Assembly: GCA_938002255.1 (NCBI GenBank)
Contig: CALLAL010000015.1
Coordinates: forward strand, 1 to 46,160
From: an uncultured bacterium
GTDB taxonomy: Bacteria; Desulfobacterota; BSN033; UBA1163
Length of the DNA: 46,160 nucleotides
Direction of reading: 5' to 3'
A program made the translations under genes and the position numbers. The notes under the pieces were generated by a model. That model worked only from the letters and a program-made list of their open reading frames with translations, searched no databases and was not told where the DNA came from. Below, piece by piece: positions 16,401-23,954 of the stretch (position 1 is the stretch's first letter; each line of letters opens with the position of its first letter).

Positions 16401-18831
16401 GATGCCAACCCACCTTATTAAAGATGACATCCGTTTGAATATTGGCTCCTTTGTAGGTTCTCGGGTTTTCCGCTCCATACAGAATGGCCTTTGGAGTTTG
16501 TGCAGTCTGACCATTGAAAAAGGGCGTTATCCCGGGCAAAAGGGCATTTCCATTGTCATCCATGCAGGGGTCTGCATAAGGCGCACCTCTCTTGGGAGGT
16601 CTTCCGTTTGTCCTAAATTGGGCCGGCGTGCCATCCGGTTTAAAACTGTTATGGAATTTCTGACTGTGAAAATTCATAGCTGCCTTTTCGGCAGGGGTTC
16701 CCTCTTCTGGAATCTGAAGGGCATCCGCATTAAGAAGTTCCTTGCTGAAGTCAATTCGAGAGGCCACCTGTCTGATCAGGGTGCCAGTGGTATCGGTATT
16801 GGCTCCCAATGGACCTACAATGATATGTCTGGGCAACCCTCCATCGTCAATGAGATCAAATGGTGGCGTAGGAGGCCGATGACCGGCAATTCCCGCAATG
16901 AAGAAAGGAAAGCCAGGATTCCGATCCGGAATTCCGTCTCCATCATTATCCGGTTCTGTGATGACAATCTGGCTTCCGGGAAGACCTGGCTGGGCAACGA
17001 CAGTGGCTCCACCAGGCATGGGAGGCATAGGCAATCCAGGAATGGGAACAACCCCTGGGATGGGCGTTCCAGCCGCAATCTCTCCATCAGGCAGGGCCCT
17101 TGATCCTGGAGCCGGTTTGGCGCTTCCAAGGGTAAAAGGAGCTCTGCCTCCGTTTCGGAATCTCGAAACGAACTGAACCTCAAGCTTCGTTCCCTCTTCA
17201 AAGACATCATGATTTCGCCAGAGCGCCCACATCCCCTGTGCAAAGTGGGGATAAAAATGGCAGTGAAAGATGGCATCGCCAGGAGTTTTATTCCGATTTC
17301 CGCTTCCACCGAAGGCAATATCGTAAGTGTATCCACTGCCAGGTCCAACAGCCTGGCCATCCAGATAGGAGGACTTATCATTCATTGGAGAAAAAACCCA
17401 TTGGTGACTGTGAAGATGAAACATATGGTGTTCCGTACCCGCATGAAGATTTCTGATCTTCACATGATCGTTAATGTAACTGTGGTGGACCAGGGAGGGA
17501 TCGTCCGGATAAAAAGCAACCGTCGCCCTGGGTCCAGGAACCCGCTGGCCATTCACGATGGGACCGGCGTTGGCAGGAATGTCAACCACCATTCCGGGGT
17601 CTGCAACCACCCAGGAGGTGAGAAAAAACTCCTCATATTTGCAATCATTACAGTCCCACATCGGTCCCAATCCAAGTCGATTCGCAATGATCTCTGAACC
17701 TATGCCACCCGTTCCATAATTGATAGCAAAGGTATCCCTGACTCCATGCAGGGTGTGTCGGAAAGTCGGGTTGTTAAAGAATTCGGGAAAGGCTTGAAGA
17801 GAAAAAATCTCATCATGAAAGATGACTGTGAATTCACGAAAAGGTTGCTGCTGCTCAGGGTTAACAGGGGTAGAAGGATAATGCGTTCCCGGAAGAAAAT
17901 TCCCCCGATTAGGCCCTGTGATGATTGCATTAAGATCGGAATGGACGATCTGATTTCCGTCGAGCATCTTTAGGATGGGAAGGCCAATGCCGCGTCTCAC
18001 TTTCCCTTCTGTGATGAAAGGTTCCCTGTTTGGATAACGAGCATCGTAATTAATGATAGGATGTCCATCCGGTGTCCTTCCAATGGTTGCCAGATCCATC
18101 TCCTCCCGGGTGACCTGGCTCCGATACCATTCCGACCCTCTGGGTTCCACGTTGACCGCCCCGAAAAGACCGAAAGCCGTTGTCCCCCCCATGCCTTCAG
18201 CGCCTGTGGTAGAACCCATATTATAAAGGAGGTAAGTGTTTTCAAACTCGGCATAGAATCGATAGGTGATGGACTGGCCAGGCATGACCAGACCATTCAA
18301 TCCGGAGGGTCCGGGTTGCGTTTGAGAATTTCTTCCAACATTTGATCCATCGGAAAGAATGCTTCCAACGGGTTGCATTCCATTCACATGAATGCCTGCC
18401 GCTCTGGTTACCGGTTGGTCGTCTATCTGGACACCATTGACAACAGCCACAGCAGGGGTAGGGCTCAAAAGGTTAGTGAAGTTAACTTGTAAACAGTCCC
18501 CCGAATTCATCCGCAGCACAATGGGTCTGGGCCTTTTATCTGGCCTTAACTGTACAAAACCCGGGGTTAATACGCCCACCTGTCCTTGAGCATTTCGAAC
18601 ACCTTCAGGTGTTCCGGTCCTGACGTCAATCACATCGCGCCTTAACGCATACATCATTCCAATGGGGTTAAACGTCCCTAATCGGTTATAGAAGATGGGT
18701 TGGTCAAGGGCAACAACATCGGCAATGATCGTTCGATTGCATTGCTGAGCATCAACACTTGAAACGAAAAAGAAGATCAAGCTAAAGGCGAATCCTAAAA
18801 GGCAGATGGTTTTCCTATTGACCCTGTTCAT
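13408..18831 (-). CDS. Giant (1807-residue) six-cupredoxin multicopper oxidase, MnxG-like
   Basis: A signal peptide (MNRVNRKTICLLGFAFSLIF) is followed by about six cupredoxin-like segments. The four HxH motifs expected of a multicopper oxidase are present: HLH within HHMFHLHSHQW (468-478), HCHFYPHFAQGMW (523-535, with the T1 Cys at 524), HIH (875-877) and HDH (976-978, in HDHFGPSSHQQTGLY). Other segments keep only remnants (HNFSIHGMKW near 1241, LHGHLWE near 1724). A Pro/Gly-rich linker with DNDGDGIPD lies around 585-690. This arrangement resembles the Mn(II) oxidase MnxG and Geobacter-type large MCOs, but it is longer. It would be exported and could oxidise a metal or take part in extracellular electron transfer; the substrate is unknown. 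The start overlaps the receiver gene by 4 bp. Confidence 0.9.
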   Translation of the reverse strand: MNRVNRKTICLLGFAFSLIFFFVSSVDAQQCNRTIIADVVALDQPIFYNRLGTFNPIGMMYALRRDVIDVRTGTPEGVRNAQGQVGVLTPGFVQLRPDKRPRPIVLRMNSGDCLQVNFTNLLSPTPAVAVVNGVQIDDQPVTRAAGIHVNGMQPVGSILSDGSNVGRNSQTQPGPSGLNGLVMPGQSITYRFYAEFENTYLLYNMGSTTGAEGMGGTTAFGLFGAVNVEPRGSEWYRSQVTREEMDLATIGRTPDGHPIINYDARYPNREPFITEGKVRRGIGLPILKMLDGNQIVHSDLNAIITGPNRGNFLPGTHYPSTPVNPEQQQPFREFTVIFHDEIFSLQAFPEFFNNPTFRHTLHGVRDTFAINYGTGGIGSEIIANRLGLGPMWDCNDCKYEEFFLTSWVVADPGMVVDIPANAGPIVNGQRVPGPRATVAFYPDDPSLVHHSYINDHVKIRNLHAGTEHHMFHLHSHQWVFSPMNDKSSYLDGQAVGPGSGYTYDIAFGGSGNRNKTPGDAIFHCHFYPHFAQGMWALWRNHDVFEEGTKLEVQFVSRFRNGGRAPFTLGSAKPAPGSRALPDGEIAAGTPIPGVVPIPGLPMPPMPGGATVVAQPGLPGSQIVITEPDNDGDGIPDRNPGFPFFIAGIAGHRPPTPPFDLIDDGGLPRHIIVGPLGANTDTTGTLIRQVASRIDFSKELLNADALQIPEEGTPAEKAAMNFHSQKFHNSFKPDGTPAQFRTNGRPPKRGAPYADPCMDDNGNALLPGITPFFNGQTAQTPKAILYGAENPRTYKGANIQTDVIFNKVGWHHPQQRLITLWEDVMPTMSGLRPPEPFVMRLNTNDCAEYWHTNLVPSYYELDDYQVRTPTDVIGQHIHLVKFDVTSSDGSANGFNYEDGTFSPDEVRERIHAINEAGGLIPYEGGDRIELTARPHPFFGSGPNGRWLGARTTVQRWFADPILDYEGRDRTLGLVFTHDHFGPSSHQQTGLYATLIVEPAGSTWRHNETGALLGNRHDGGPTSWQAVILGERNHLDGPAFREFLLEWGDFQHAYKANWPGTIDSQSYLYAINPSFRVEAANATAADPGDIVQFPAICPDGINLRPCPEAISADHVGTMVVNYRNEPIGLRIFDPNKINPRTGTPGAQADGLAGDLAFAFSSSSSINRAIPELNTVMPASVRDSSVVPQPFEGLNTGYTIGPPLAGTQLTFDVGPKDPATPILRVYDGDNIRVRIQTGATEDSHNFSIHGMKWLQEFANYNSGWRNTQHLGIDEQFTFIVPFIGDQGQIGNASDYLYSASASGDGYWNGVWGIVRAYNRQRSDLYVLPNNRLGTRGHIIQNRSDFLGNDQFSGACPITSPRRQFDITAVRAADVLLENPLLGISTLIYNSRPTVIPDIIRGGQVIEGGSGPLHDPTALLYVFTDDIDPVTGKLKTGVPVEPLILRANAGDCIEVTLRNNLPSTVPDLPGWRNIQAIVDREVTPTGKVTFNANDIIPSSHVGLHVQLLEYDVTRADGTNVGRNPVQTAPPGGVVRYRWYAGDLRLRRVFSNVSRLEATPVEFGVVGLLPADKIEQGDKGLVGAMVILPQGATWTEDPDTRASATVQTGSETFRDFVAVLQKGFQLRYANNNPVPMSGGEGGRKGEDVEITGNKGINYRTEPLWFRLGYPPHLSPEAQRNFFTQNVYANAQLTPAADPETPIFRATALTPVRFRFVMPTGAGVTNGVLTLHGHLWEREPYNSNSNIKGPDRIVSNPTSQLMGSQEGIGPTGHWDIIPVHGAGGAFGISGDYLYRMMDPFHNYDGMWGIFRVE

Positions 18832-19196
18832 TTTTTTCTTTCCTTTCGAAACGTTTGGATTTCTTTTTTAAGGTCTTCCATACTAAATGGTTTTTTCAGA
18901 CACGAGTGAGCTCCACAGGATAACGATTCAGAAATCTCTTTTGTACTAGCCTTTCCTGAAATGGTGATGACTGGAATTTCTGGTTTTAAACTTTTAATTA
19001 TTTTTAACGCGTTGAGACCGTCAACACCCGGCATGACCAGATCCAGAAGCACACAATCATATGGGTTGGCAATACATTTCAGAATAGCATCCACTCCATT
19101 GCTGACATGATCCACCTGGTGGCTTTCTTCTTCCAGTTCTTTCTTGAGAATGGTAGCAAAATTCATGTCATCATCAGCAAGAAGAATATGGGGCAC
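18828..19196 (-). CDS. Single-domain response regulator (CheY-like) embedded in the MCO operon
   Basis: 122 residues forming only a receiver domain: acidic pair DDD at 8-10, phospho-acceptor Asp near 52 in LLDLVMPG, and KKPF with Lys near 102. There is no output domain. It starts with GTG at 19196 behind AAGGAA. Its stop overlaps the ATG of the giant oxidase (ATGA), so the two are translationally coupled. A cytoplasmic signalling protein inside an operon of exported oxidases is unusual. It may act as a phosphate sink or relay partner for the kinase at 22791 or another kinase; no partner is shown by sequence. Confidence 0.9.
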   Translation of the reverse strand: MPHILLADDDMNFATILKKELEEESHQVDHVSNGVDAILKCIANPYDCVLLDLVMPGVDGLNALKIIKSLKPEIPVITISGKASTKEISESLSCGAHSCLKKPFSMEDLKKEIQTFRKERKK

Positions 19197-19220
19197 AAAA
19201 AATTCCTTTCTTTCTTCGTT

Positions 19221-20498
19221 CTAACTAATCACAAACGGAATCCTTGCCGTCATTAATAATCGGTCGGCCTCATGTTTTCTAAATTCAACGGTTGCAAAGG
19301 AGTTGACAGCGACTGATGATCGGATTAAAGCTCCAAATCGCCTTGCCACACTCAATTTGATCGGTGTCCCTGCTTTCACCGGGTAGGCTGAATTATACGA
19401 TCCATAGGGCGGAATCCCCAGGGCTCTTCCGTCCCAGGCAATGATCACCACATCCACCGGAAAGGTCACTCTTGCTGTTCCGTAAGCCGCATCAAGACAA
19501 CGGATTAGAATCGTCTGATTTCTCTGAGCATTAATCGAAACCTGAGTTCCTGAAACGCCGCTATTAAGTGCAGCAGGAATGACAACATTGGGAGGAATCG
19601 TTCCGGGACCAGGGGCGCGGACCGGAATGGGTACGCCCGTAATAAAGAAATAGTCCGGGTTGTAGTCATGAAAGAAGCCATGGTAAAAGATGTCATTTAT
19701 TCCAGGCTGAGTTCCATGACCCGGAAAGAAAGCCGCATGATCTGCAGCAATATCATGCCATACTGAATCAACCGCCTGAAGCACCCAGTAAGCCTCCACA
19801 TCATAGGGAACCGTGTAAGCCTGGGGATCGCCACTGGTCAGGGGATTCGTATTCAGTTCTGGAAATTGAGGAAAGTTCGAAGTGTTTCCCGCTATCCGAC
19901 GGGGATAACCTCCCCAGTTTGGACCTGAAAAGGCATCGGGCGGCTCCACAATAAAAAGTCCGTAAAGCCCAAACTCAAAATGTTGAACGGTGTTCCGGTG
20001 GCAGTGATAAAAATAAGTTCCAATAAAATTGGGTTGAAATTGGTAAGTATATCGACCGAGTTCCATGGAACAGTGGCCTACGCCGTCATTAATGGGGGTG
20101 GGTTCAAGCCCATGCCAGTGAATCGTGTGTGGACCGCCATGGGTCATCGTTTCGCAATGAAATATGGTTCCTCTGGGTACCCGAATCGTTGCCCCCGGAA
20201 AATTTCCATTCTGGGTCGAAGGGTTGTCTTGATCTGTAAAGACAAACATCTCAACTCTCCTTCCATCCCACATATCTAATCGCAAACCATGGAGTAAATC
20301 ACGCTGAACCGTATTGGGGGTAGTCACTCTATCCTGGTAACCCGCCGCCAGCATCAACCCTGGGACTGGATTGGTCGGTGCTAAGAGTTCCGGAGTAGGC
20401 GGATTTGCCTGTGGTGGATCAAAAGTCTTTACCCAATGGCCCTCATGACCTTCCACAGACCGACGATGTATATGATAAGCTGGATTTTCAAAAGACAT
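19221..20498 (-). CDS. Multicopper oxidase-like protein carrying HWH and HCH copper motifs (half of a split MCO?)
   Basis: 425 residues. HTIHWHG near residue 127 and FYHCHRNTVQHFEFGLYG near 164 supply one T2/T3 and one T1/T3 histidine pair, with the T1-type Cys. No second HxH pair is seen in the C-terminal half, which has a beta-rich domain but not the expected HxxHxH/HDH set. No signal peptide is visible at the N-terminus (MSFENPAYHIHRRSVEGHEG), so export would need a partner or another route. It lies 26 bp after the Tat-type MCO gene, which has the complementary HIH and HDH motifs. I infer the two form one functional oxidase. AGGGAG precedes ATG 20498. Confidence 0.88.
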   Translation of the reverse strand: MSFENPAYHIHRRSVEGHEGHWVKTFDPPQANPPTPELLAPTNPVPGLMLAAGYQDRVTTPNTVQRDLLHGLRLDMWDGRRVEMFVFTDQDNPSTQNGNFPGATIRVPRGTIFHCETMTHGGPHTIHWHGLEPTPINDGVGHCSMELGRYTYQFQPNFIGTYFYHCHRNTVQHFEFGLYGLFIVEPPDAFSGPNWGGYPRRIAGNTSNFPQFPELNTNPLTSGDPQAYTVPYDVEAYWVLQAVDSVWHDIAADHAAFFPGHGTQPGINDIFYHGFFHDYNPDYFFITGVPIPVRAPGPGTIPPNVVIPAALNSGVSGTQVSINAQRNQTILIRCLDAAYGTARVTFPVDVVIIAWDGRALGIPPYGSYNSAYPVKAGTPIKLSVARRFGALIRSSVAVNSFATVEFRKHEADRLLMTARIPFVIS

Positions 20499-20524
20499 AC
20501 AAATCTCCCTTCTATCTCTATCGA

Positions 20525-21985
20525 TTAGTGATCTTCATGCCCTGCGGCTGGTCCAGTTTCGTTATGCGGATGTTCTAACGGAGCCTTCGGAAATGTAATA
20601 ATTCCCCCAGGCAGAGTTCGATCACCCGTAAAGTTAATACCTGCGATCATTCCAAGATTATAATTTCCACCCTGTGCCACCTGAGAAGGTTCATTGTGAT
20701 CATGCATTGGAAAACAAAGAGGAGAAAGCTGAACAGAGATGTCTGGCGAATTAGGATCTGCAGGGTTTGCTCGTGTCCCCACTGCTGGAATAAATAAGTT
20801 AATCTCCTCGAGAGGAGGCCAGACAGGATGAGGAGTCGATCCCTGAATCTGTGGGTTGGCAAGACAGGTCAGAGGAGGATCAGGAAATCCAATCCCACGA
20901 GTGTTGGGGACCTCAGGGGGCCTTGTAAATGGAACCAGCCAATCAAACGTTCCTAAAGGATAAAGGTCAAACGTATCAATCCAGATGGGGTTACTCTGAA
21001 CCCTTCCGTTAATGGCGATCACATAGACATGATTGGCATGGATGTGCAATGAATGCATCCACAGCCCTGCATTGAGAACGCGAATGACAACAGGTTCACC
21101 CACTCGTTGGTGGGGTGAAATATAAGGATTATGATGTGAAAAATAGCCTGACTGGCCATTAATCGTAAAAAAATGGGGTTTATGATTGAATTGATCATTG
21201 ATCGGGGTTACCCGATTGTCATTAGAGGTTGCGATAAAGCTATCGTTAAGGAATTCCAGGACAAAATCTCTCCGGTCATATATTCTATTGGAGGGGAGTT
21301 CTCCCACATCCCGAAAAAGTCTCGGGCTGGCTTGATGGAGCAACCAGATATATTGACGAAATGGGGCTGTGTGAGGAGTTACAGAATCATCACCTTGCTC
21401 CCAGGAAAGCCCTGGAAAATGAGTTGTTGTTCCGAGATCATCGAAAAGCATCTGTACCTGAGGTGTGGGTCTCTCATAGGGAGTAAAGTTGTGACCCGGA
21501 CGGGGGGCTCGTGGCATAACGATAAAAGCTCCGTGAAGTCCCATGACCCGGTTCACCGGAGCATTGAGGTTATCGTAATAGAGAAAAGTTCCAGCCTTTT
21601 TTGCCACAAACCTCTTCTTGATGGTCTGCCCAGGAGCTATTGGACCGCTGTTAAATATTCCCGGGATGAAAAAAGAATGGGGTTCGTCGAGATCGTTCGT
21701 AATCACGACCCGCACTACATCTCCCTGTGTCGTAAAAATTGTCGGTCCTGGACATTCTGGTGGAAAACGGTCTTCTTTATAAATCCAGAAATAGCACTGG
21801 GCTGGATTGAGAGAGTTGTGAGTGACCATATCTTTTATCGCATCGGTAATATGGAAATTGAGCGTCTGGACATGAACCGCTCCCTCTGCCGTGTTCTCAA
21901 GCCAATCCATCTGAGATCCGACAACAAGTGCCGTCAATCCCCCCGCTCCATACTTTATAAATTCCCGTCTTGAAATCTTTTCCAT
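20525..21985 (-). CDS. Tat-exported multicopper oxidase-like protein carrying HIH and HDH motifs
   Basis: 486 residues from ATG 21985, chosen over an in-frame GTG at 21991 that sits on the GGAG ribosome-binding site. The N-terminus has a twin-arginine signal (KISRREFIKYGAGGLTALVV), as expected for a folded cofactor protein. Copper motifs are HSLHIHANHVYV near residue 318 and CFPMHDHNEP near 430, followed by QGGNYNLGM. The N-terminal cupredoxin segment (GPTIFTTQGDVVRVVITND) has no HWHG pair. The HWH and HCH motifs it lacks are in the next gene. It is first in an operon of oxidases transcribed from a strong sigma-54 promoter at 22029-22045. The Tat substrate could carry the signal-less partner across the membrane by a hitchhiker route; this is inference. 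Confidence 0.9.
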   Translation of the reverse strand: MEKISRREFIKYGAGGLTALVVGSQMDWLENTAEGAVHVQTLNFHITDAIKDMVTHNSLNPAQCYFWIYKEDRFPPECPGPTIFTTQGDVVRVVITNDLDEPHSFFIPGIFNSGPIAPGQTIKKRFVAKKAGTFLYYDNLNAPVNRVMGLHGAFIVMPRAPRPGHNFTPYERPTPQVQMLFDDLGTTTHFPGLSWEQGDDSVTPHTAPFRQYIWLLHQASPRLFRDVGELPSNRIYDRRDFVLEFLNDSFIATSNDNRVTPINDQFNHKPHFFTINGQSGYFSHHNPYISPHQRVGEPVVIRVLNAGLWMHSLHIHANHVYVIAINGRVQSNPIWIDTFDLYPLGTFDWLVPFTRPPEVPNTRGIGFPDPPLTCLANPQIQGSTPHPVWPPLEEINLFIPAVGTRANPADPNSPDISVQLSPLCFPMHDHNEPSQVAQGGNYNLGMIAGINFTGDRTLPGGIITFPKAPLEHPHNETGPAAGHEDH

Positions 21986-22028
21986 GAGCACTCCAATCTA
22001 AATTTATTTTTGCTCGAAAAGATTAATA

Positions 22029-22045
22029 AGCAAAAGCAGTGCCAA
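22029..22045 (-). promoter_or_regulatory. Sigma-54 (-24/-12) promoter of the MCO operon
   Basis: The minus strand reads TTGGCACTGCTTTTGCT, a near-consensus sigma-54 promoter (TTGGCAC-N5-TTGCT) with GG and GC 10 nt apart. Predicted start near 22018 gives a leader of about 33 nt to ATG 21985. This is the best promoter in the window. Confidence 0.9.
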
Positions 22046-22097
22046 TATCAAACTAATTGATTTTATTAGATTATTCAAAAAGAGACAGATCAGGATC

Positions 22098-22133
22098 AGG
22101 CGAATTGCCCTTTTCTTTAAGGAGAATTGCCCT
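22098..22133 (-). promoter_or_regulatory. Paired upstream activator sites of the MCO operon
   Basis: AGGCGAATTGCCCT (22098-22111) and AGGAGAATTGCCCT (22120-22133) start 22 bp apart, two helical turns. The proximal one begins 55 bp from the GG of the -24 element. These two define the AGG-N2-AATT-N2-CCT consensus. Confidence 0.78.
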
Positions 22134-22163
22134 ATATCATGCCTGACTGTTTAGGTGACTCGA

Positions 22164-22209
22164 AAAACAAAAGGGCGGACCCAAATAAATGGAATCGCCC
22201 TTTTGTTTT
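22164..22209 (-). terminator. Intrinsic terminator of the cysteine-rich gene
   Basis: Perfect 14-bp inverted repeat, AAAACAAAAGGGCG (22164-22177) with CGCCCTTTTGTTTT (22196-22209), 25 bp past the stop at 22235. It is U-rich after the stem on the minus strand. Confidence 0.85.
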
Positions 22210-22234
22210 CTTTAGGAATAATATCGACCTCAAC

Positions 22235-22624
22235 CTACATCTTCTTCATTTCAACTCCACAGGTGCATTTCCCAGGATTCTGGCTGATCGTGTCGCATTT
22301 GCATGCCGGAGGACAGGCGCAGGTATATTTCCCGACAGTTTTAAAGGCTCTCTCTTTTGTCCACCCTTCTGCTTTAAAATAGGCTTTATCCTTCTCCACC
22401 CTTACAACTTTTGCTTTGACCAGATCTGCATCGCAAGTGCATTTACCCGGGTTGTTGGAGATTGTGTCACATGGACATTTCTCTCCACAGGCACAGACAT
22501 AAAGCTCATCACCCACTTTTACCTCAAACTTGCCTCTCGACCCAGCAAAAGAGAGGGTCCCAATTAGCACCACCAGACAGAGAACCAATCCAACTTGAAA
22601 GACTCTTAGAAACTTTTTATCCAT
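22235..22624 (-). CDS. Secreted 12-cysteine metal-binding-like protein
   Basis: 129 residues. A signal peptide (FQVGLVLCLVVLIGTLSFAG) is followed by two copies of a six-cysteine unit: C-A-C-x4-C-x-C-D-T-I-S-x-N-P-G-K-C-T-C near residues 43-65 and 100-122. The spacer has DKAYFKAEGW. All 12 mature cysteines fall in the two units, so this looks like a periplasmic metallothionein-like or cluster-binding protein. I know no named family. Its promoter has the same paired sites as the MCO operon, which suggests copper buffering or delivery to the oxidases. GGAGGAAAG precedes ATG 22624. Alternatives are disulfide-bonded structure or zinc binding. Confidence 0.88.
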   Translation of the reverse strand: MDKKFLRVFQVGLVLCLVVLIGTLSFAGSRGKFEVKVGDELYVCACGEKCPCDTISNNPGKCTCDADLVKAKVVRVEKDKAYFKAEGWTKERAFKTVGKYTCACPPACKCDTISQNPGKCTCGVEMKKM

Positions 22625-22674
22625 GCTCTTTCCTCCTTTCGATTGGTTTTGACAACATAATAAAAAAGTTATTT

Positions 22675-22691
22675 AGCAAAAAATAAGCCAA
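22675..22691 (-). promoter_or_regulatory. Sigma-54 (-24/-12) promoter of the cysteine-rich gene
   Basis: The minus strand reads TTGGCTTATTTTTTGCT, with TTGGC and TTGCT correctly spaced (GG-N10-GC). Predicted start near 22664 gives a leader of about 40 nt to ATG 22624. Confidence 0.82.
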
Positions 22692-22743
22692 TTTAAATTT
22701 GTTCGTTTTTAAAAGATTTTTTAAAAACCGGTAAATCGGGGTT

Positions 22744-22777
22744 GGGAAAAAAGCCCTATGATCAGGACAATTTTCCT
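22744..22777 (-). promoter_or_regulatory. Paired upstream activator sites of the cysteine-rich gene
   Basis: A weaker site GGGAAAAAAGCCCT (22744-22757) and a strong one AGGACAATTTTCCT (22764-22777) start 20 bp apart. The strong site extends to ATCAGGACAATTTTCCTGAT, with perfect 7-bp inverted arms. The proximal site begins 55 bp from the GG of the -24 element, the same distance as at the MCO promoter. Confidence 0.7.
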
Positions 22778-22790
22778 GATCGCAGTGAAC

Positions 22791-23954
22791 TCAGGTGGGA
22801 AGGGTGATCGTGAAGGTCGTACCCTTGCCTAATTCGGAGGAAACTCTGATTTCCCCTCCATTTTCTTCGATAATTTTCTTGGCAATAAAAAGTCCGAGTC
22901 CGGTTCCTCCCTGATCAGATTTAGTGGTAAAAAATGGGGTGAAAATCTTCTCAAGATGTCCTGAAAGAATTCCTGGACCTGTATCCGTAATCTTTACTGA
23001 AATCTTATGGCACAGATCAGTCGTTTCGAGAAGGAGTCTGCCTTTCTCTCCCATTGCCTCAACGGCATTGTTTAAAATCGAAAGAAAGACCTGCCGGAGT
23101 TCACCCTCATAGCCATGAAACTTTCCTATCTCGTGACTGTAATCTCTCAGAACTTCGATGCCATTCAATTTCTCCTGAAAACGGAGCATCTCGATCGTTT
23201 TATCCAAAACATGATGGATATCCAGTTCCTCTTTTGAATCATCCTTCTGTCTTACAAATGAAAGCATACCGATGGTGATTTTCTGACTCCGGGCGATTTC
23301 GTCTTTGATGATCTTTAAATAATTTTCAAAGAGCACAGGATCAAAACGACCCTCCTTGACCCTTTTGAGAAGTCCTTCAGCACTGACCCCGATGGTGGCC
23401 AGAGGGTTGTTGATCTCATGGGCAACGCTCGAAACCATCTGACCAATGGCGGAAAGCCTTTCCCTTAACATCGCTCTTCTCTCCTGCTCTTTTTTCTGGG
23501 TGACATCTTTCAGGATGATAATCGAACCTTCAAATTGATCTTCTAAACGATAGTAAGGGAAGACCGAGACTTCAAAGATCGTATCGAGATGGGGATACTC
23601 CACCTCATGAACGATCGGAGTCTTCTCATGAATGACACGCTTATGAGGACATTGAGAAAGAAAACAGGTGCCGAAAACTTTAGGACAGCTTCGGTCGTGT
23701 TTTTTTTGTAGTCCATCGAAAGACTCCATCTGAGATACAAACATCTTCCGAAAAGCTTTATTCGCTTGGTGAATGGTGCAATCTTTGCCCATCACCACGA
23801 TTGGATCAGTGATGCAATCGAATGTCTCCTGCCACTCCCTCCTGGAGCGGGAAATCAAATCGTATTGCATCTGAAACACGGGACGATTCTTATAGATTCT
23901 TTCAACAAACGATTTCAGGGTTTCTGAAACCTTTTCTTTAAGAAAATCGATCAT
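22791..23954 (-). CDS. Soluble PAS-domain sensor histidine kinase with cysteine triad
   Basis: 387 residues, no transmembrane segment. A PAS domain (about 43-155) holds three cysteines (90, 97 and 102: SCPKVFGTCFLSQCPHKR), a layout seen in PAS domains that may sense redox state or bind a cofactor. HisKA has His179 in VAHEINNPLATIG. The ATPase domain shows QVFLSILNNAVEAM (N-box), DTGPGI (G1) and GGTGLGL (G2). The start overlaps the regulator stop by 4 bp, so the two form a pair. Being cytoplasmic, it probably reads an internal signal such as metal or redox state; the signal is inferred, not seen. Confidence 0.92.
   Translation of the reverse strand: MIDFLKEKVSETLKSFVERIYKNRPVFQMQYDLISRSRREWQETFDCITDPIVVMGKDCTIHQANKAFRKMFVSQMESFDGLQKKHDRSCPKVFGTCFLSQCPHKRVIHEKTPIVHEVEYPHLDTIFEVSVFPYYRLEDQFEGSIIILKDVTQKKEQERRAMLRERLSAIGQMVSSVAHEINNPLATIGVSAEGLLKRVKEGRFDPVLFENYLKIIKDEIARSQKITIGMLSFVRQKDDSKEELDIHHVLDKTIEMLRFQEKLNGIEVLRDYSHEIGKFHGYEGELRQVFLSILNNAVEAMGEKGRLLLETTDLCHKISVKITDTGPGILSGHLEKIFTPFFTTKSDQGGTGLGLFIAKKIIEENGGEIRVSSELGKGTTFTITLPT

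Noticed and set aside
22141-22790. Riboswitch or tRNA in the intergenic regions around the cysteine-rich gene
   Set aside because: The structure seen is fully explained by a terminator, sigma-54 promoters and palindromic sites; no tRNA cloverleaf or known aptamer core was found.
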